Counted from the stretch's first letter, positions 41,152 through 52,300 are shown. The stretch: 64,000 bases of DNA from Agrobacterium tumefaciens (GCA_025559845.1 CP048470.1:1411001-1475000), one strand, 5' to 3'. Program-made: numbers and translations. Notes: generated by a model from the sequence alone, not told the origin.

Positions 41152-42405
41152 ATGCGCAAATATTCCGTTTTTGCCGTGGCCCGTGAGGCCCTGCGCGGCC
41201 ACAAGGGCTGGGACGCGCAGTGGGCGTCGCCGGAACCTCGCAAGGAATATGATGTCGTCATCATCGGTGGTGGCGGTCACGGTCTTGGTGCCGCCTACTA
41301 CCTTGCCAAGGAGCATGGCATCACCAATGTCGCCGTACTTGAAAAAGGCTGGCTTGGTGGCGGCAACAGTGGACGCAACACCACCATCATTCGCTCCAAT
41401 TATCTTTATGAAGAGAGCATGGACATCTACGAGCATTCCCTGAAACTTTGGGAAGGCCTGAGCCAGGATCTCAATTACAATGTGATGTATTCGGCGCGCG
41501 GCGTGATGATGCTGTCGCACAATATTCACGACCAGCAGTCGTTCAAACGCCATATCAATGCCAACCGGCTCTATGGAATAGACAATGAATGGCTGACACC
41601 GGAGCAGGCCAAGGCATATTGCCCGCCACTCGATATTTCCGGCAACGCCCGATATCCAATCAATGGTGCAGCATTGCAGAGGCGCGGCGGAACAGCACGT
41701 CATGACGCCGTCAACTGGGGTTATGCCCGTGCGGCCTCCGATCGCGGCGTCCACATCATTCAAAACTGTGAGGTGACTGCGATCCGCCGTGGGCCGGATG
41801 GCGCCGTAACGGGTGTTGATACCAATCGCGGCTTCATCGGTGCAAAGAAGATCGGGGTATCGGCTGCAGGTCACTCTTCTGTCGTTATGGCCATGGCGGA
41901 CGTGCGGGTGCCGTTGCACTCCAATCCGCTGCAGGCGCTGGTTTCTGAGCCTTTGAAGCCGATTTTCCCCTGTGTCGTCATGTCAAATACGGTGCATGCC
42001 TATATCTCGCAGTCGGACAAGGGCGAACTGGTCATCGGCGCTGGCACCGACCAGTACAACTCCTATTCCCAGACAGGCGGCTTGCAGATCATCACGCACA
42101 CGCTCGATGCCATCTGTGAGTTGTTCCCCATCTTCCGGCGCGTAAAAATGATGCGTCAATGGGGCGGTATCACCGACAACACACCTGATCGCTCGGCGAT
42201 CCAGAGCGTGACGCCGGTGCCCAATCTTTTCGTCAATTGCGGCTGGGGGACGGGTGGCTTCAAGGCAACGCCTGGCTCAGCGCACCTGTTTGCGCATCTT
42301 ATCGCACGTGGTGAGCCACACAGGCTCGCGGCCGGGTTGACGCTCGACCGTTTCCGGACCGGCCGGCTCATCGACGAGGCAGCGGCTGCTGCCGTGGCGC
42401 ATTGA
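41152..42405 (+). CDS. soxB: Sarcosine oxidase beta subunit
   Basis: 417-residue flavoprotein subunit of heterotetrameric sarcosine oxidase, which converts sarcosine and oxygen to glycine, formaldehyde (as methylene-tetrahydrofolate) and hydrogen peroxide in the cytoplasm. The FAD fold is VVIIGGGGHGLGAAYYLAKE (GGGGHG at 39-44). H184 in GTARHDAVNWG corresponds to the histidine that covalently holds FMN in this family. The C-terminal MRQWGGITDNTPD and NCGWGTGGFKATPGS are conserved. The ATG has GGGAG upstream. It is the first gene of soxB-D-A-G, the usual order. Confidence 0.93.
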   Translation: MRKYSVFAVAREALRGHKGWDAQWASPEPRKEYDVVIIGGGGHGLGAAYYLAKEHGITNVAVLEKGWLGGGNSGRNTTIIRSNYLYEESMDIYEHSLKLWEGLSQDLNYNVMYSARGVMMLSHNIHDQQSFKRHINANRLYGIDNEWLTPEQAKAYCPPLDISGNARYPINGAALQRRGGTARHDAVNWGYARAASDRGVHIIQNCEVTAIRRGPDGAVTGVDTNRGFIGAKKIGVSAAGHSSVVMAMADVRVPLHSNPLQALVSEPLKPIFPCVVMSNTVHAYISQSDKGELVIGAGTDQYNSYSQTGGLQIITHTLDAICELFPIFRRVKMMRQWGGITDNTPDRSAIQSVTPVPNLFVNCGWGTGGFKATPGSAHLFAHLIARGEPHRLAAGLTLDRFRTGRLIDEAAAAAVAH

Positions 42406-42423
42406 AGCAAAGGGGAAAACAAG

Positions 42424-42738
42424 ATGCTTCTTATTCATTGCCCCTATTGCGGGGAAGACCGCTCCGAGCTGGAGTTTCGTTGGGCAGGTGAAGCTCATAT
42501 CGCCCGACCTGAAAACATTGCCGATATTTCCGACGAGGCTTTTGCGGAATTTTTCTTCATGCGTGACAATGACAAGGGCCTGGTTTTCGAGCGCTGGCGC
42601 CACATTCATGGCTGCGGTCGTTTCTTCAATGCTGCGCGAGACACGGTCAGCGACAGATTTTACATGACGTACAAGGCAGGCGAACCGAAACCGGACAGGG
42701 AAACGGTTTTGAATGCGCAAAAGGGAAGTCACGAATGA
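42424..42738 (+). CDS. soxD: Sarcosine oxidase delta subunit
   Basis: 104-residue subunit that binds zinc. The zinc ligands expected are C6 and C9 in HCPYCGEDRSELEF, with the later HIHGCGRFFN supplying others. WAGEAHIARP and the ending TYKAGEPKP are conserved. The ribosome site is AAAGGGG. Its stop overlaps the soxA start (ATGA), so translation of the two is coupled. Confidence 0.92.
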   Translation: MLLIHCPYCGEDRSELEFRWAGEAHIARPENIADISDEAFAEFFFMRDNDKGLVFERWRHIHGCGRFFNAARDTVSDRFYMTYKAGEPKPDRETVLNAQKGSHE

Positions 42739-45695
42739 GCGGCGCTTATCGTATCAAGGGAGCAGGTCGTCTCACCCCGGCCAGAACTGCGCGCTTCACC
42801 TTCGACGGGAAGATCTATCAGGCGTTGGAAGGCGACACGGTTGCGTCTGCACTGCTGGCGAATGGTGTGCACCTGATTGGCCGTTCGTTCAAATATCATC
42901 GTCCGCGCGGCTTTTTGTCTGCAGGTCCGGAAGAGCCGAATGCACTGATTGATGTTTCCCGCGACAGCCTGCGCAAACAGCCCAATGTGCGTGCGACCGT
43001 GCAGGAAGTTTTCGATGGCGCCATCATCGCGTCGCAGAACCGCTTCCCGTCTTTGTCGTTTGATGTCGGGGCGATCAATGATTTCTTTTCACCGATGTTT
43101 GCGGCGGGCTTCTATTACAAGACCTTTATGTGGCCGAAGGCTGCCTGGCACAAGATTTACGAACCTCTGATCCGTCGCGCTGCCGGTCTTGGCAATGCGC
43201 CGACGGAGCCGGACGCGGATCACTATTCATCCCGTTATGCTCATTGCGACGTGCTGGTTGCCGGTGGCGGTGTCGCGGGCCTGACAGCGGCGCTTGCTGC
43301 TGCAAAGACGGGTGCGAGCGTCATCCTCGCGGATGAAAATGCGGAAGTCGGCGGGGCGCTGCGTTTCGATACGGGAACGGTCATTGATGGTTTGCCTGGC
43401 TTTGACTGGGCGCAGAAGGTTTTTGGCGAACTCCGGTCCATGCCGAATGTGCGTGTTCTGACCCGCACCACCGCGTTCGGTTATTACAACCACAATTTTC
43501 TGGCTCTGGCGGAACGCGTCACAGATCATCTGGCCGTTCCGGCGAGGCACCAGCCGCGCGAGCGGTTGTGGCAGGTCCGCGCCAAGAAGGTCATCCTGGC
43601 CGCAGGCGCGATCGAACGCCACATGGTGTTCGCCAATAATGACCGCCCTGGTGTCATGCTGGCGTCGGCGGCACGCACCTACCTCAATCACTACGGTGTG
43701 GCGATCGGCGAGAACGTTGGCGTTTATACCGCGCATGATTCCGCTTATGAGACGGCATTCGATCTGAAAAAGGCGGGAGTGAAAATTGCCGCTATCGTTG
43801 ACTGCCGTGAGGCCCCGGATCCGAAGCTTCTGGAAGAAGCGAGGGCATTGGGCATCGAGGTGCTGGCGGGACACAGCGTCTATGACACGGCAGGGCGCTT
43901 GCGCGTTTCGTCCATGACGGTTGGTCGCAACGGCGGATCGAACAAACGCAAGATTGCAATTGATGCGCTTGCGGTTTCTGCCGGGTGGACGCCTTCTGTC
44001 CATCTCTTCTCACAATCGCGCGGAAAACTGAAATTCGATGTTGAGAACCAGCGGTTCCTGCCAGATATCCACGCTCCACAATCCGTTTCGATTGGTGCCT
44101 GTGCCGGGACCGACGAACTGGACGAGTTGATTGCCGAAGCCTCTGCCGCAGGCGGCAGCGCTGCGGAATTTTCCGGCCAGAATGCACGAAGCTGGGCGGG
44201 CGGCATGATCGGTGCTGCGGAGGGCGCTGGTGAAGATACGGGCGTCAAGGCATTCATCGATTTCCAACATGACGTTTGCGCCAAGGATATCCGTCTTGCG
44301 GTGCGCGAAGGCATGCACTCCATCGAGCACATCAAGCGGTTCACCACAAACGGCATGGCGTCCGATCAGGGCAAGCTTTCCAACATGCACGGCCTTGCCA
44401 TCGCCTCCGAAGCGCTGGGCAAAGACTTGCCAAAGGTGGGCCTCACCACGTTTCGTCAGCCATACACGCCGGTAACCTTTGGTACTCTCATCAATCATTC
44501 ACGTGGCGCGCTGTTCGATCCGACCCGCAAGACACCGATGCATGATGAGGAGGCTGCGGCTGGTGCCGTCTTTGAGGACGTTGGCAACTGGAAGCGTGCA
44601 TGGTTTTTCCCGCGTGCGGGCGAAGACCTCCATGAGGCAATCAATCGCGAGTGCAGGACAGTGCGCGAGACTGTTGGCGTCTTCGATGCTTCAACATTGG
44701 GCAAGATCGAGGTGGTTGGGCCTGATGCGGCGAAGTTTCTCAATCTCATCTATACCAACGCCTGGGACACGCTGAAGCCAGGCCGGTGCCGTTATGGCAT
44801 CATGACCCGTGAGGATGGCTTCGTTTATGATGACGGTGTTGTCGGGCGTCTGGCCGAAGACCGCTTCCATGTGACAACGACAACAGGTGGTGCACCACGT
44901 GTGTTGCAACACATGGAAGACTATCTGCAGACGGAATTCCCGGAACTGAATGTGTGGCTGACGTCTGCGACCGAACAGTGGGCGGTGATTGCCGTGCAGG
45001 GCCCGAAAGCCCGCGATGTTATTGCGCCCTTCGTTGAGGGGATCGATCTATCGCCGGAGGCCTTCCCACATATGGCGGTGGCAGAAGGCAAATTCTGTGG
45101 CGTACCAACGCGGCTTTTCAGGGTTTCCTTCACTGGCGAACTCGGGTTCGAAATCAACGTGCCTGCCGATTATGGTGCGGCAGTGTGGCAAACGATCCGG
45201 GAACGTGCGGAAGCGGTGGGTGGTTGCCTCTACGGTACTGAAACCATGCATATCCTGCGTGCCGAGAAGGGCTACATCATTGTCGGTCAGGATACGGATG
45301 GCACGGTTACACCTGACGATGCCGGTCTCGGTTGGGCGGTTTCCAAGAAGAAGACTGATTTCGTTGGTATACGCGGCCTGAAACGCCCCGACCTTATGCG
45401 TTCCGGACGCAAGCAACTGGTTGGCCTTCTGACAAAGGATCCGCAGATTGTGCCGGAGGAAGGCGGACAGATCGTTGCTGACCCGAACCAGCCCAAGCCG
45501 ATGACTATGCTCGGACATGTGACCTCCGCCTACTGGTCGGAAAACCTCGGCCGCTCAATTGCCTTTGCGCTTGTGGCAGACGGACGGGCGCGTGTAGGCG
45601 AGACCCTCTACATTCCGTTGGTCGATAAAACGATTGCCGCAGAAGTCACCGATATGGTGTTCTTCGACAAGGAAGGAGCCCGCTTCAATGGCTGA
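42735..45695 (+). CDS. soxA: Sarcosine oxidase alpha subunit
   Basis: 986-residue subunit. The N-terminal part (about 15-100) is a ferredoxin-like domain without cysteines (FTFDGKIYQALEGDTVASAL). It is followed by an NAD-binding Rossmann fold with VLVAGGGVAGLTAALAAAKT and a second nucleotide fold in the 300s. The C-terminal 380 residues are a glycine-cleavage T-protein-like domain that binds tetrahydrofolate (VFDASTLGKIEVVGPDAAKF, GELGFEINVP). It overlaps soxD by four bases and soxG by eight, so the operon is tightly packed. Length equals known alpha subunits. Confidence 0.93.
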   Translation: MSGAYRIKGAGRLTPARTARFTFDGKIYQALEGDTVASALLANGVHLIGRSFKYHRPRGFLSAGPEEPNALIDVSRDSLRKQPNVRATVQEVFDGAIIASQNRFPSLSFDVGAINDFFSPMFAAGFYYKTFMWPKAAWHKIYEPLIRRAAGLGNAPTEPDADHYSSRYAHCDVLVAGGGVAGLTAALAAAKTGASVILADENAEVGGALRFDTGTVIDGLPGFDWAQKVFGELRSMPNVRVLTRTTAFGYYNHNFLALAERVTDHLAVPARHQPRERLWQVRAKKVILAAGAIERHMVFANNDRPGVMLASAARTYLNHYGVAIGENVGVYTAHDSAYETAFDLKKAGVKIAAIVDCREAPDPKLLEEARALGIEVLAGHSVYDTAGRLRVSSMTVGRNGGSNKRKIAIDALAVSAGWTPSVHLFSQSRGKLKFDVENQRFLPDIHAPQSVSIGACAGTDELDELIAEASAAGGSAAEFSGQNARSWAGGMIGAAEGAGEDTGVKAFIDFQHDVCAKDIRLAVREGMHSIEHIKRFTTNGMASDQGKLSNMHGLAIASEALGKDLPKVGLTTFRQPYTPVTFGTLINHSRGALFDPTRKTPMHDEEAAAGAVFEDVGNWKRAWFFPRAGEDLHEAINRECRTVRETVGVFDASTLGKIEVVGPDAAKFLNLIYTNAWDTLKPGRCRYGIMTREDGFVYDDGVVGRLAEDRFHVTTTTGGAPRVLQHMEDYLQTEFPELNVWLTSATEQWAVIAVQGPKARDVIAPFVEGIDLSPEAFPHMAVAEGKFCGVPTRLFRVSFTGELGFEINVPADYGAAVWQTIRERAEAVGGCLYGTETMHILRAEKGYIIVGQDTDGTVTPDDAGLGWAVSKKKTDFVGIRGLKRPDLMRSGRKQLVGLLTKDPQIVPEEGGQIVADPNQPKPMTMLGHVTSAYWSENLGRSIAFALVADGRARVGETLYIPLVDKTIAAEVTDMVFFDKEGARFNG

Positions 45696-46242
45696 GACGC
45701 ATCACGCAAAACGCAAGCTCGTGCTTGAGGATTTTCACGGTGGTTCGCCTGTCGTTTCGCTGAAGCCGGCTGCTCCCGCGTCCCGCATATCGCTTCGGGC
45801 GAAGAGTGAAACGGTTGCGGCTCTGTCGGAGGCGTTGGGACTTGCGTTACCGGAAACGTCCAAGACGTCGTCCACTTCGGGCCTGCGCTCGGCACTCTGG
45901 CTTGGGCCAGATGAGTGGCTGGTGATCGATCAGGCTGAAAGTGATCTGACAGCGGTGTTGTCTGGGGTTTCCGGCCTGTTTTCGACGACGGACATTTCTC
46001 ACCGCAATGTTGCGATTATCGTGTCTGGTCCAGGCGCCGAGGCGGCCCTCAACGCCGGTTGCCCGCAGGATCTTTCGTTGAACGTCTTCCCAGTCGGCGC
46101 CTGTTCACGCACCATTTTTGGCAAGGCTGAAATCGTATTGCTGCGTGTTGCGGACGATACGTTCCGGCTTGAGTGCTGGCGTTCCTTCGCAGAATATGTT
46201 GGCGGTTTGCTGCAGGAAGCGGCAGGGGACCTGGTGGTTTAA
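45688..46242 (+). CDS. soxG: Sarcosine oxidase gamma subunit
   Basis: 184-residue subunit that closes the tetramer. Conserved blocks are LRSALWLGPDEWLVID, DISHRNVAIIVSGPGAEA, LNAGCPQDLSL and the late ECWRSFAEYVGGLL. The fold is related to the folate-binding T-protein domain. GAAGGAG lies before the ATG, which is inside the end of soxA (8-base overlap). It is the last of the four genes; the DUF2332 gene converges from the right, 10 bp on. Confidence 0.9.
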   Translation: MAETHHAKRKLVLEDFHGGSPVVSLKPAAPASRISLRAKSETVAALSEALGLALPETSKTSSTSGLRSALWLGPDEWLVIDQAESDLTAVLSGVSGLFSTTDISHRNVAIIVSGPGAEAALNAGCPQDLSLNVFPVGACSRTIFGKAEIVLLRVADDTFRLECWRSFAEYVGGLLQEAAGDLVV

Positions 46243-46252
46243 AGCCGCCACG

Positions 46253-47293
46253 TCAGGCACCCCAACCACGCCAATCGATCCATCGCCCATGAAAATCGGC
46301 GCGACCGATTTCACGCTTTTCGCCCGAAGGCCAGAGTTGCAGTGTCAAGGAGGCGCCGCCGCGTCTGGTGTCGGCCTCCATCTGCAAACGGGCCAGCGGA
46401 GCATCATCTGTTGCGCGTTCGCCGGCTGCTGCAAACATTGCTTCGCCGATCTGCTTTCGCTTTTCCGGCAGATATTGCCAGGCGATTGAATGAAAAACCA
46501 CGTGAGCTGCGTCATGAAACGATTTGGAAAGCCGTTGCTCGAGCCAATCCAAAGCGTCGGCTTTTTCGATACCTCCACTGGTTTTAACGGCGATCCGCAA
46601 GGCACTTGCGGTGCGTTCAAGCCGATCGGGCTGGTCGGCCCAGATATAGGACATCAGTTGCAACCGATCTTCATCGGAAGAGGGATCAAGCGGACTGATG
46701 TCACAGCCCGCACGTTCGAGAATAGTGATCGGGGCAATGCGTGGCGATGAACCTCGCCATTCCGGAGTAAGAACAACCTCCGAGTTTTCACCCCATTCAA
46801 GCCCGCCGAGACGGTAACGGTAGCGGTCGAACTGCAGGTTCAGTCCCGCACTGGCACCGACCTCGGAAAGTACCAACGATTTGGCAGTCAATCGCGCAAT
46901 CTCGAAAAAGCCCGGAAGCAACGCAGCTGACCTGCGCACTTCGTTCGTTTGTGGTGGAGATTTCAGGCGATCGAGAATAAAGGGGGCGTGAAACCGTAGA
47001 GCGCTTTCACATGTATCCCAAAGGGCATCCTCGTCATCCATCGCGATAGCGGTGAGAGGTTCGATCTTCTCGAGCAGGACAAGTGCATGCAAAGCACCAG
47101 CAAGGCGCAACGGAAGCGAATCCCCTGCTGAGTCAGGGTCGCTCACCCATGACAGAACCGTGGCTCCGACCTCCGTTTGACGATCCAACCGCGCAGCGAT
47201 CAGATTGCACAGCCTTGCCGTGAAAGGGGAGCCAAGACTGTCGCAGGCCTTGGCCTGGCGAAGGAAAGCTCGTCTCACCGCCTCATCATGCAT
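46253..47293 (-). CDS. DUF2332 protein, function unknown
   Basis: 346-residue protein of the DUF2332 family found in many proteobacteria and actinobacteria. RRSAALLPGFFEIARLT, VLSEVGASAGLNLQFDRYRY and VVFHSIAWQYLPEKRKQIG are family blocks. The GASAGLNL stretch resembles a methyltransferase nucleotide loop, so a SAM-dependent enzyme is possible but unproven. The start has AAAGGAG 8 bases upstream. It lies 35 bp after the gene for the solute-binding domain on the same strand, probably one operon with the MaoC-type gene upstream. Confidence 0.82.
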   Translation of the reverse strand: MHDEAVRRAFLRQAKACDSLGSPFTARLCNLIAARLDRQTEVGATVLSWVSDPDSAGDSLPLRLAGALHALVLLEKIEPLTAIAMDDEDALWDTCESALRFHAPFILDRLKSPPQTNEVRRSAALLPGFFEIARLTAKSLVLSEVGASAGLNLQFDRYRYRLGGLEWGENSEVVLTPEWRGSSPRIAPITILERAGCDISPLDPSSDEDRLQLMSYIWADQPDRLERTASALRIAVKTSGGIEKADALDWLEQRLSKSFHDAAHVVFHSIAWQYLPEKRKQIGEAMFAAAGERATDDAPLARLQMEADTRRGGASLTLQLWPSGEKREIGRADFHGRWIDWRGWGA

Positions 47294-47328
47294 GCATCCG
47301 TCTCCTTTGAGTACACGGGCATCTTCTC

Positions 47329-48054
47329 TCAAGCGTTGCCGCTGACGATCAGGTCGACCTGCTCGTCTTCGAAACCGAACCTCCGCATCATCCTGCGATG
47401 TTCAGGTGATCCGAGATAGTCGGTGAGCGCTGCATCTATCGTGTTGCGAAGCATGGTGTCGGATAACCGGAAACCGAATGCTCCCCGTGCCGCGGTTTTC
47501 TCGGCCGACGGAATTGAGATCGTTTCCAATTCGGACCTGAGTTGCGGATGCTGTTCGAGGAAACCGGTATGCGCCATTGCAACACTGGCATAAGCGTCCG
47601 CACGGCCATCACGTACGGCCTGCATCGCCTCGTCGTAGGTTTCGCAAACGATGGTTCTATTCGCAGGGACGCACGCTTCGATGGTTGCCCGATGCTGGAG
47701 CTGATCACGGATAACGACCATTTTGCGGGACGCGTCCTGCGCGACAGATCTGTAGCCCGTCAGCTTCGCAGGATTGCCCTTTTTGATGAGGAGCCCATCC
47801 GGCAAGGCCCATATGGGGCGACTGAAAGTAGCGATCTTTCGCCGTTCTGCCGTGTCGAAGAGGCCAGTTGTGATGTCCCAGCGATGCGCCGCCAACCCTG
47901 GCAGGAGTTGAGAAAATTCGGTTTCGATGAACTCGATAGTGTCTATCCCTAGCGTGTTCAGAACTGTGCGGATCAGTTCCACATCACAGCCGGTAACGTC
48001 CCCATTTTCAGACAGGTAGTTGAACGGAGGCTCTATCAGATAGGCAAATCGCAT
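47329..48054 (-). CDS. Solute-binding domain (SBP_bac_3) protein without signal peptide
   Basis: 241-residue protein with the two-lobed amino-acid-binding fold: MRFAYLIEPPFNYLSENGDV (ligand-lobe opening), DVELIRTVLNTLGI, WDITTGLFDTAERRKIATF and RGAFGFRLSD. Such proteins normally carry a signal peptide and feed ABC permeases. Here translation starts directly at the domain, and the start is well supported by GGAGGT 5 bases before the ATG, with no upstream in-frame start. No permease or ATPase gene is nearby. It may act in the cytoplasm, for example as a sensor or a cyclohexadienyl-dehydratase-like enzyme, but no catalytic residues were recognised. Confidence 0.8.
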   Translation of the reverse strand: MRFAYLIEPPFNYLSENGDVTGCDVELIRTVLNTLGIDTIEFIETEFSQLLPGLAAHRWDITTGLFDTAERRKIATFSRPIWALPDGLLIKKGNPAKLTGYRSVAQDASRKMVVIRDQLQHRATIEACVPANRTIVCETYDEAMQAVRDGRADAYASVAMAHTGFLEQHPQLRSELETISIPSAEKTAARGAFGFRLSDTMLRNTIDAALTDYLGSPEHRRMMRRFGFEDEQVDLIVSGNA

Positions 48055-48092
48055 TGCGACCTCCGTTGGTTCCTTGTCCCATCTCGCCTGCG

Positions 48093-48581
48093 TCAGGCGT
48101 CCTCCGGCCGGTCTTTTGGATCAAATTGAGTGATCGTCGTCCATCGCGCAGTCAGCGCCGGTTTCTTCTCGTTTTCGATTTCCACAGTAACGTCATAAGT
48201 GGTCATCAGCATGGCAGCGCCGCGAAAGCGGGCTTCAGCAAGGGTGAAACGGCCGCGGATGCGTGCCCCGCTTTTGACTGGCGAGACGAAACTGATCTTG
48301 TCGAACCCGTAGTTGATGCCCATTGTCTGCTCGCGGATGCGCGGCAATGCATCGTAGTTCATCGCTGAAAGCAGCGAGAGTGTGAGAAAACCGTGCGCAA
48401 TCGTGCCACCGAAGGGGCTCTCTGCTTTTGCCCGTTCCGGGTCCGTATGGATGAACTGCTCATCGAGTGTCGCTTTTCCGAAGGCATCGATCATCCTCTG
48501 ATCGACCGTGATCCAGTCGGAAACACCAATTTCGGTGCCGACAAAATTCTTCATCTCCGCAAGCGCTATGTCCTTGGCCAT
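48093..48581 (-). CDS. MaoC-family enoyl-CoA hydratase
   Basis: 162-residue hot-dog-fold hydratase. The catalytic Asp/His dyad region is FIHTDPERAKAESPFGGTIAHGFLTLSL, with D57 in HTDPE and H73 in AHGF near it. NodN-like proteins of rhizobia share this pattern (DQRMIDAFGKATLDEQFIH). It should add water to trans-2-enoyl-CoA or a related thioester in the cytoplasm. The ATG has GAGG 4-5 bases upstream. It lies 38 bp before the gene for the solute-binding domain and 57 bp after glgX; whether the glycogen transcript reads into it is unclear. Confidence 0.87.
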   Translation of the reverse strand: MAKDIALAEMKNFVGTEIGVSDWITVDQRMIDAFGKATLDEQFIHTDPERAKAESPFGGTIAHGFLTLSLLSAMNYDALPRIREQTMGINYGFDKISFVSPVKSGARIRGRFTLAEARFRGAAMLMTTYDVTVEIENEKKPALTARWTTITQFDPKDRPEDA

Positions 48582-48638
48582 GTTTCCTCTTTTACGCCGG
48601 TTCGTTGTCACGGTTATAGAGGTTGGCGGGGTTGCCGA

Positions 48639-50600
48639 TCAACTGCGCAGATAAAACACAACCGAACGAGCGGGCAGGAAGGCAGGACTGCCAAAATCCG
48701 TGCCGATGGCGCGCCAACCATCACCTTGCAACGTGAACGGCACGATCTCCCGGCTGCGATTGATCAGCACGGCGAGTTCGCACTCCGCGTCTGTTTCGCG
48801 ATCGATCGAGGAGAGCACCATGGCAAAGGCCGGGCCCTGCGGATTTTCCCAATCCGCAACGGACATGATCTCCCCAGTTGCGGCCAACCACGAAACATCG
48901 CCATAGCCGCTAAAGAAATCCGTGTCGGCGAATACGGAAAACCGTTTGCGAAGAGCTGAAATAAACGCGGTGTGATCGATCAGCTCAGGGTCAAGCGACG
49001 CCCAATCGACCCAGGTGACATTGTTGTCCTGACAATAGGCGTTGTTGTTGCCGTGCTGACTGCGTCCACCCTCATCACCGGCGGTGAGCATGATTGCGCC
49101 ACGGCTGACAAAGAGTGTGGAGAGGAGAGCCTTTACATCTCGGATGCGCGCATCACGAACCTGCGGATCGTTGCTTAGTCCTTCGAAACCATTGTTCCAG
49201 GAATAGTTTTCGTTATGGCCATCGCGATTGCCTTCGCCGTTGGCCTCATTGTGCTTGTTTTCGTGGCTGACGAGATCGAACAGCGTGAAACCATCGTGGG
49301 CTGCAAGGAAATTGACGCTGCGGGTTTTTGTCCGGTTATGGCGGGAAAAAATGTGGGAAGAGCCAGACAGTGCATCGGCTACTGCGCCGGTCGTGGAAAG
49401 ATCGCCGCGCCAATAACGGCGCATATCGTCACGCGCCCTGTCGTTCCATTCCAGAAAACTCTCCGGAAAGTTGCCAAGCTGATAGCCACCGGGCCCGATG
49501 TCCCAAGGTTCGGCAATCAGCAGCCGGTCGTGAAGCGCCGCGTCCGAATGCATGGCTGCGAGCGTTGCGCTTGCCATATCAAAGCCCTCGGCCGTTCTCC
49601 CAAGAACTGGCGCCAGGTCAAACCGGAAACCATCTATGCCGGCATTCAGGACGAAATGCCTCAACGTGTCCACGATGAGTTGACGGATGGAGGGATCGTC
49701 GCAGGCGACCGTGTTACCTGTGCCGGTATCGTTCACCAGTGTACCAGGGTCGTCAGGCAGGTGGCGAAAGGCCGTGAGATTGTCTAGGCCGCGCAACGAG
49801 AGTGTCGCGCCAAGCCGGTCACTCTCGCCCGTATGATTGAAGACGAGATCGAGGATAACGCCGATCCCTTCGCCATGCAGTGCAGTGACCGTATCGCGCA
49901 GCTCCTGCACACCGCCGGGGCAGAGACGAGGGTCGATTGCCATGAACCCGATAGGGTTATAACCCCAGGCGTTTGCAAGGCCGAGTGGGGGCAAATGCCG
50001 TTCGTCTATCCAGGCGGTGATCGGCATCAGCTCGATGGCGTCGACACCAATCCTCTTCAAATGGGCAATGATGGCGGGGTGGGCGAGGGCCGCAATCGTG
50101 CCGCGTTTTGCCTCGGGCACATCTGGATGGAGCGCTGTAAAGGCTTTGACGGACAGTTCATAGATCACTCCGCCCGGTGAAAAATGCACCTCTTTGCGTT
50201 TTACCGGTTCATGGCGGGCAAGAATTGCCTTGGGCATCACCGGCGCCGTGTCTTGTCCAAACGCATAAAGGGCGGGGTCATGACGGAAAGGGCGATCAAT
50301 CTCCGTGGCGGACGGATCGAGCAGCAGTTTCGACGGATCGAACCACAAACCGTGGTCGGGTGCGTAAACGCCGTGAGCGCGGTAGCCGTAACGCAACCCG
50401 GGTTGGACATCGGCCACAAAAAGCTGGTGTAGATCGTTTTCGCCCCGCCTCATCGGCAGCCGGCCCGTCTCCGTGTTGCCGGTCTTATCGAACAGACAAA
50501 GCTCGATCTGTGAGGCATGCCGGGAATAGACCGTGAATTCCGCTCCGTCTTCCGTCAGATGAGTGCCTTGATGGAAAACGGCCGATTTCTGCATGGTCAT
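48639..50600 (-). CDS. glgX: Glycogen debranching enzyme GlgX
   Basis: 653-residue isoamylase-type hydrolase that removes the short branches left by phosphorylase. The CBM48-type beta-domain (about 8-100, GAEFTVYSRHASQIELCLFD) is followed by the GH13 barrel. The barrel motifs are DLVFNHTGE, the nucleophile aspartate in GFRFDLAPVLG, the acid/base glutamate in LLIAEPWDIG, and LAAHDGFTL. The first ATG is only 3 bases after GGAG; the second (50594) is better spaced. It is the last gene of the operon after pgm, with a strong GNRA-loop hairpin between them. Confidence 0.93.
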   Translation of the reverse strand: MTMQKSAVFHQGTHLTEDGAEFTVYSRHASQIELCLFDKTGNTETGRLPMRRGENDLHQLFVADVQPGLRYGYRAHGVYAPDHGLWFDPSKLLLDPSATEIDRPFRHDPALYAFGQDTAPVMPKAILARHEPVKRKEVHFSPGGVIYELSVKAFTALHPDVPEAKRGTIAALAHPAIIAHLKRIGVDAIELMPITAWIDERHLPPLGLANAWGYNPIGFMAIDPRLCPGGVQELRDTVTALHGEGIGVILDLVFNHTGESDRLGATLSLRGLDNLTAFRHLPDDPGTLVNDTGTGNTVACDDPSIRQLIVDTLRHFVLNAGIDGFRFDLAPVLGRTAEGFDMASATLAAMHSDAALHDRLLIAEPWDIGPGGYQLGNFPESFLEWNDRARDDMRRYWRGDLSTTGAVADALSGSSHIFSRHNRTKTRSVNFLAAHDGFTLFDLVSHENKHNEANGEGNRDGHNENYSWNNGFEGLSNDPQVRDARIRDVKALLSTLFVSRGAIMLTAGDEGGRSQHGNNNAYCQDNNVTWVDWASLDPELIDHTAFISALRKRFSVFADTDFFSGYGDVSWLAATGEIMSVADWENPQGPAFAMVLSSIDRETDAECELAVLINRSREIVPFTLQGDGWRAIGTDFGSPAFLPARSVVFYLRS

Positions 50601-50621
50601 ATTCTCCGGGCGATGGATGTC

Positions 50622-50645
50622 TCCTCCCCCCGAAAGGAGGGAGGA
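50622..50645 (-). other. Hairpin with GAAA/TTTC loop between pgm and glgX
   Basis: TCCTCCCCCC-GAAA-GGAGGGAGGA forms a ten-pair stem with one mismatch, in the 68-bp gap between pgm and glgX. On the sense (leftward) strand it is a G-rich stem with a TTTC loop, with no T-run after it, so it is more likely an RNA-stability or decay boundary than a terminator. It ends about 21 bases before the glgX start. Confidence 0.55.
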
Positions 50646-50668
50646 AATTGAGGACGCTCAGGTCGTTT

Positions 50669-52300
<1,632 letters not shown>

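Noticed and set aside
43227-44003. 258-codon open frame on the minus strand inside soxA
   Set aside because: It lies wholly within the NAD-binding region of soxA, with no domain and no start signals of its own.
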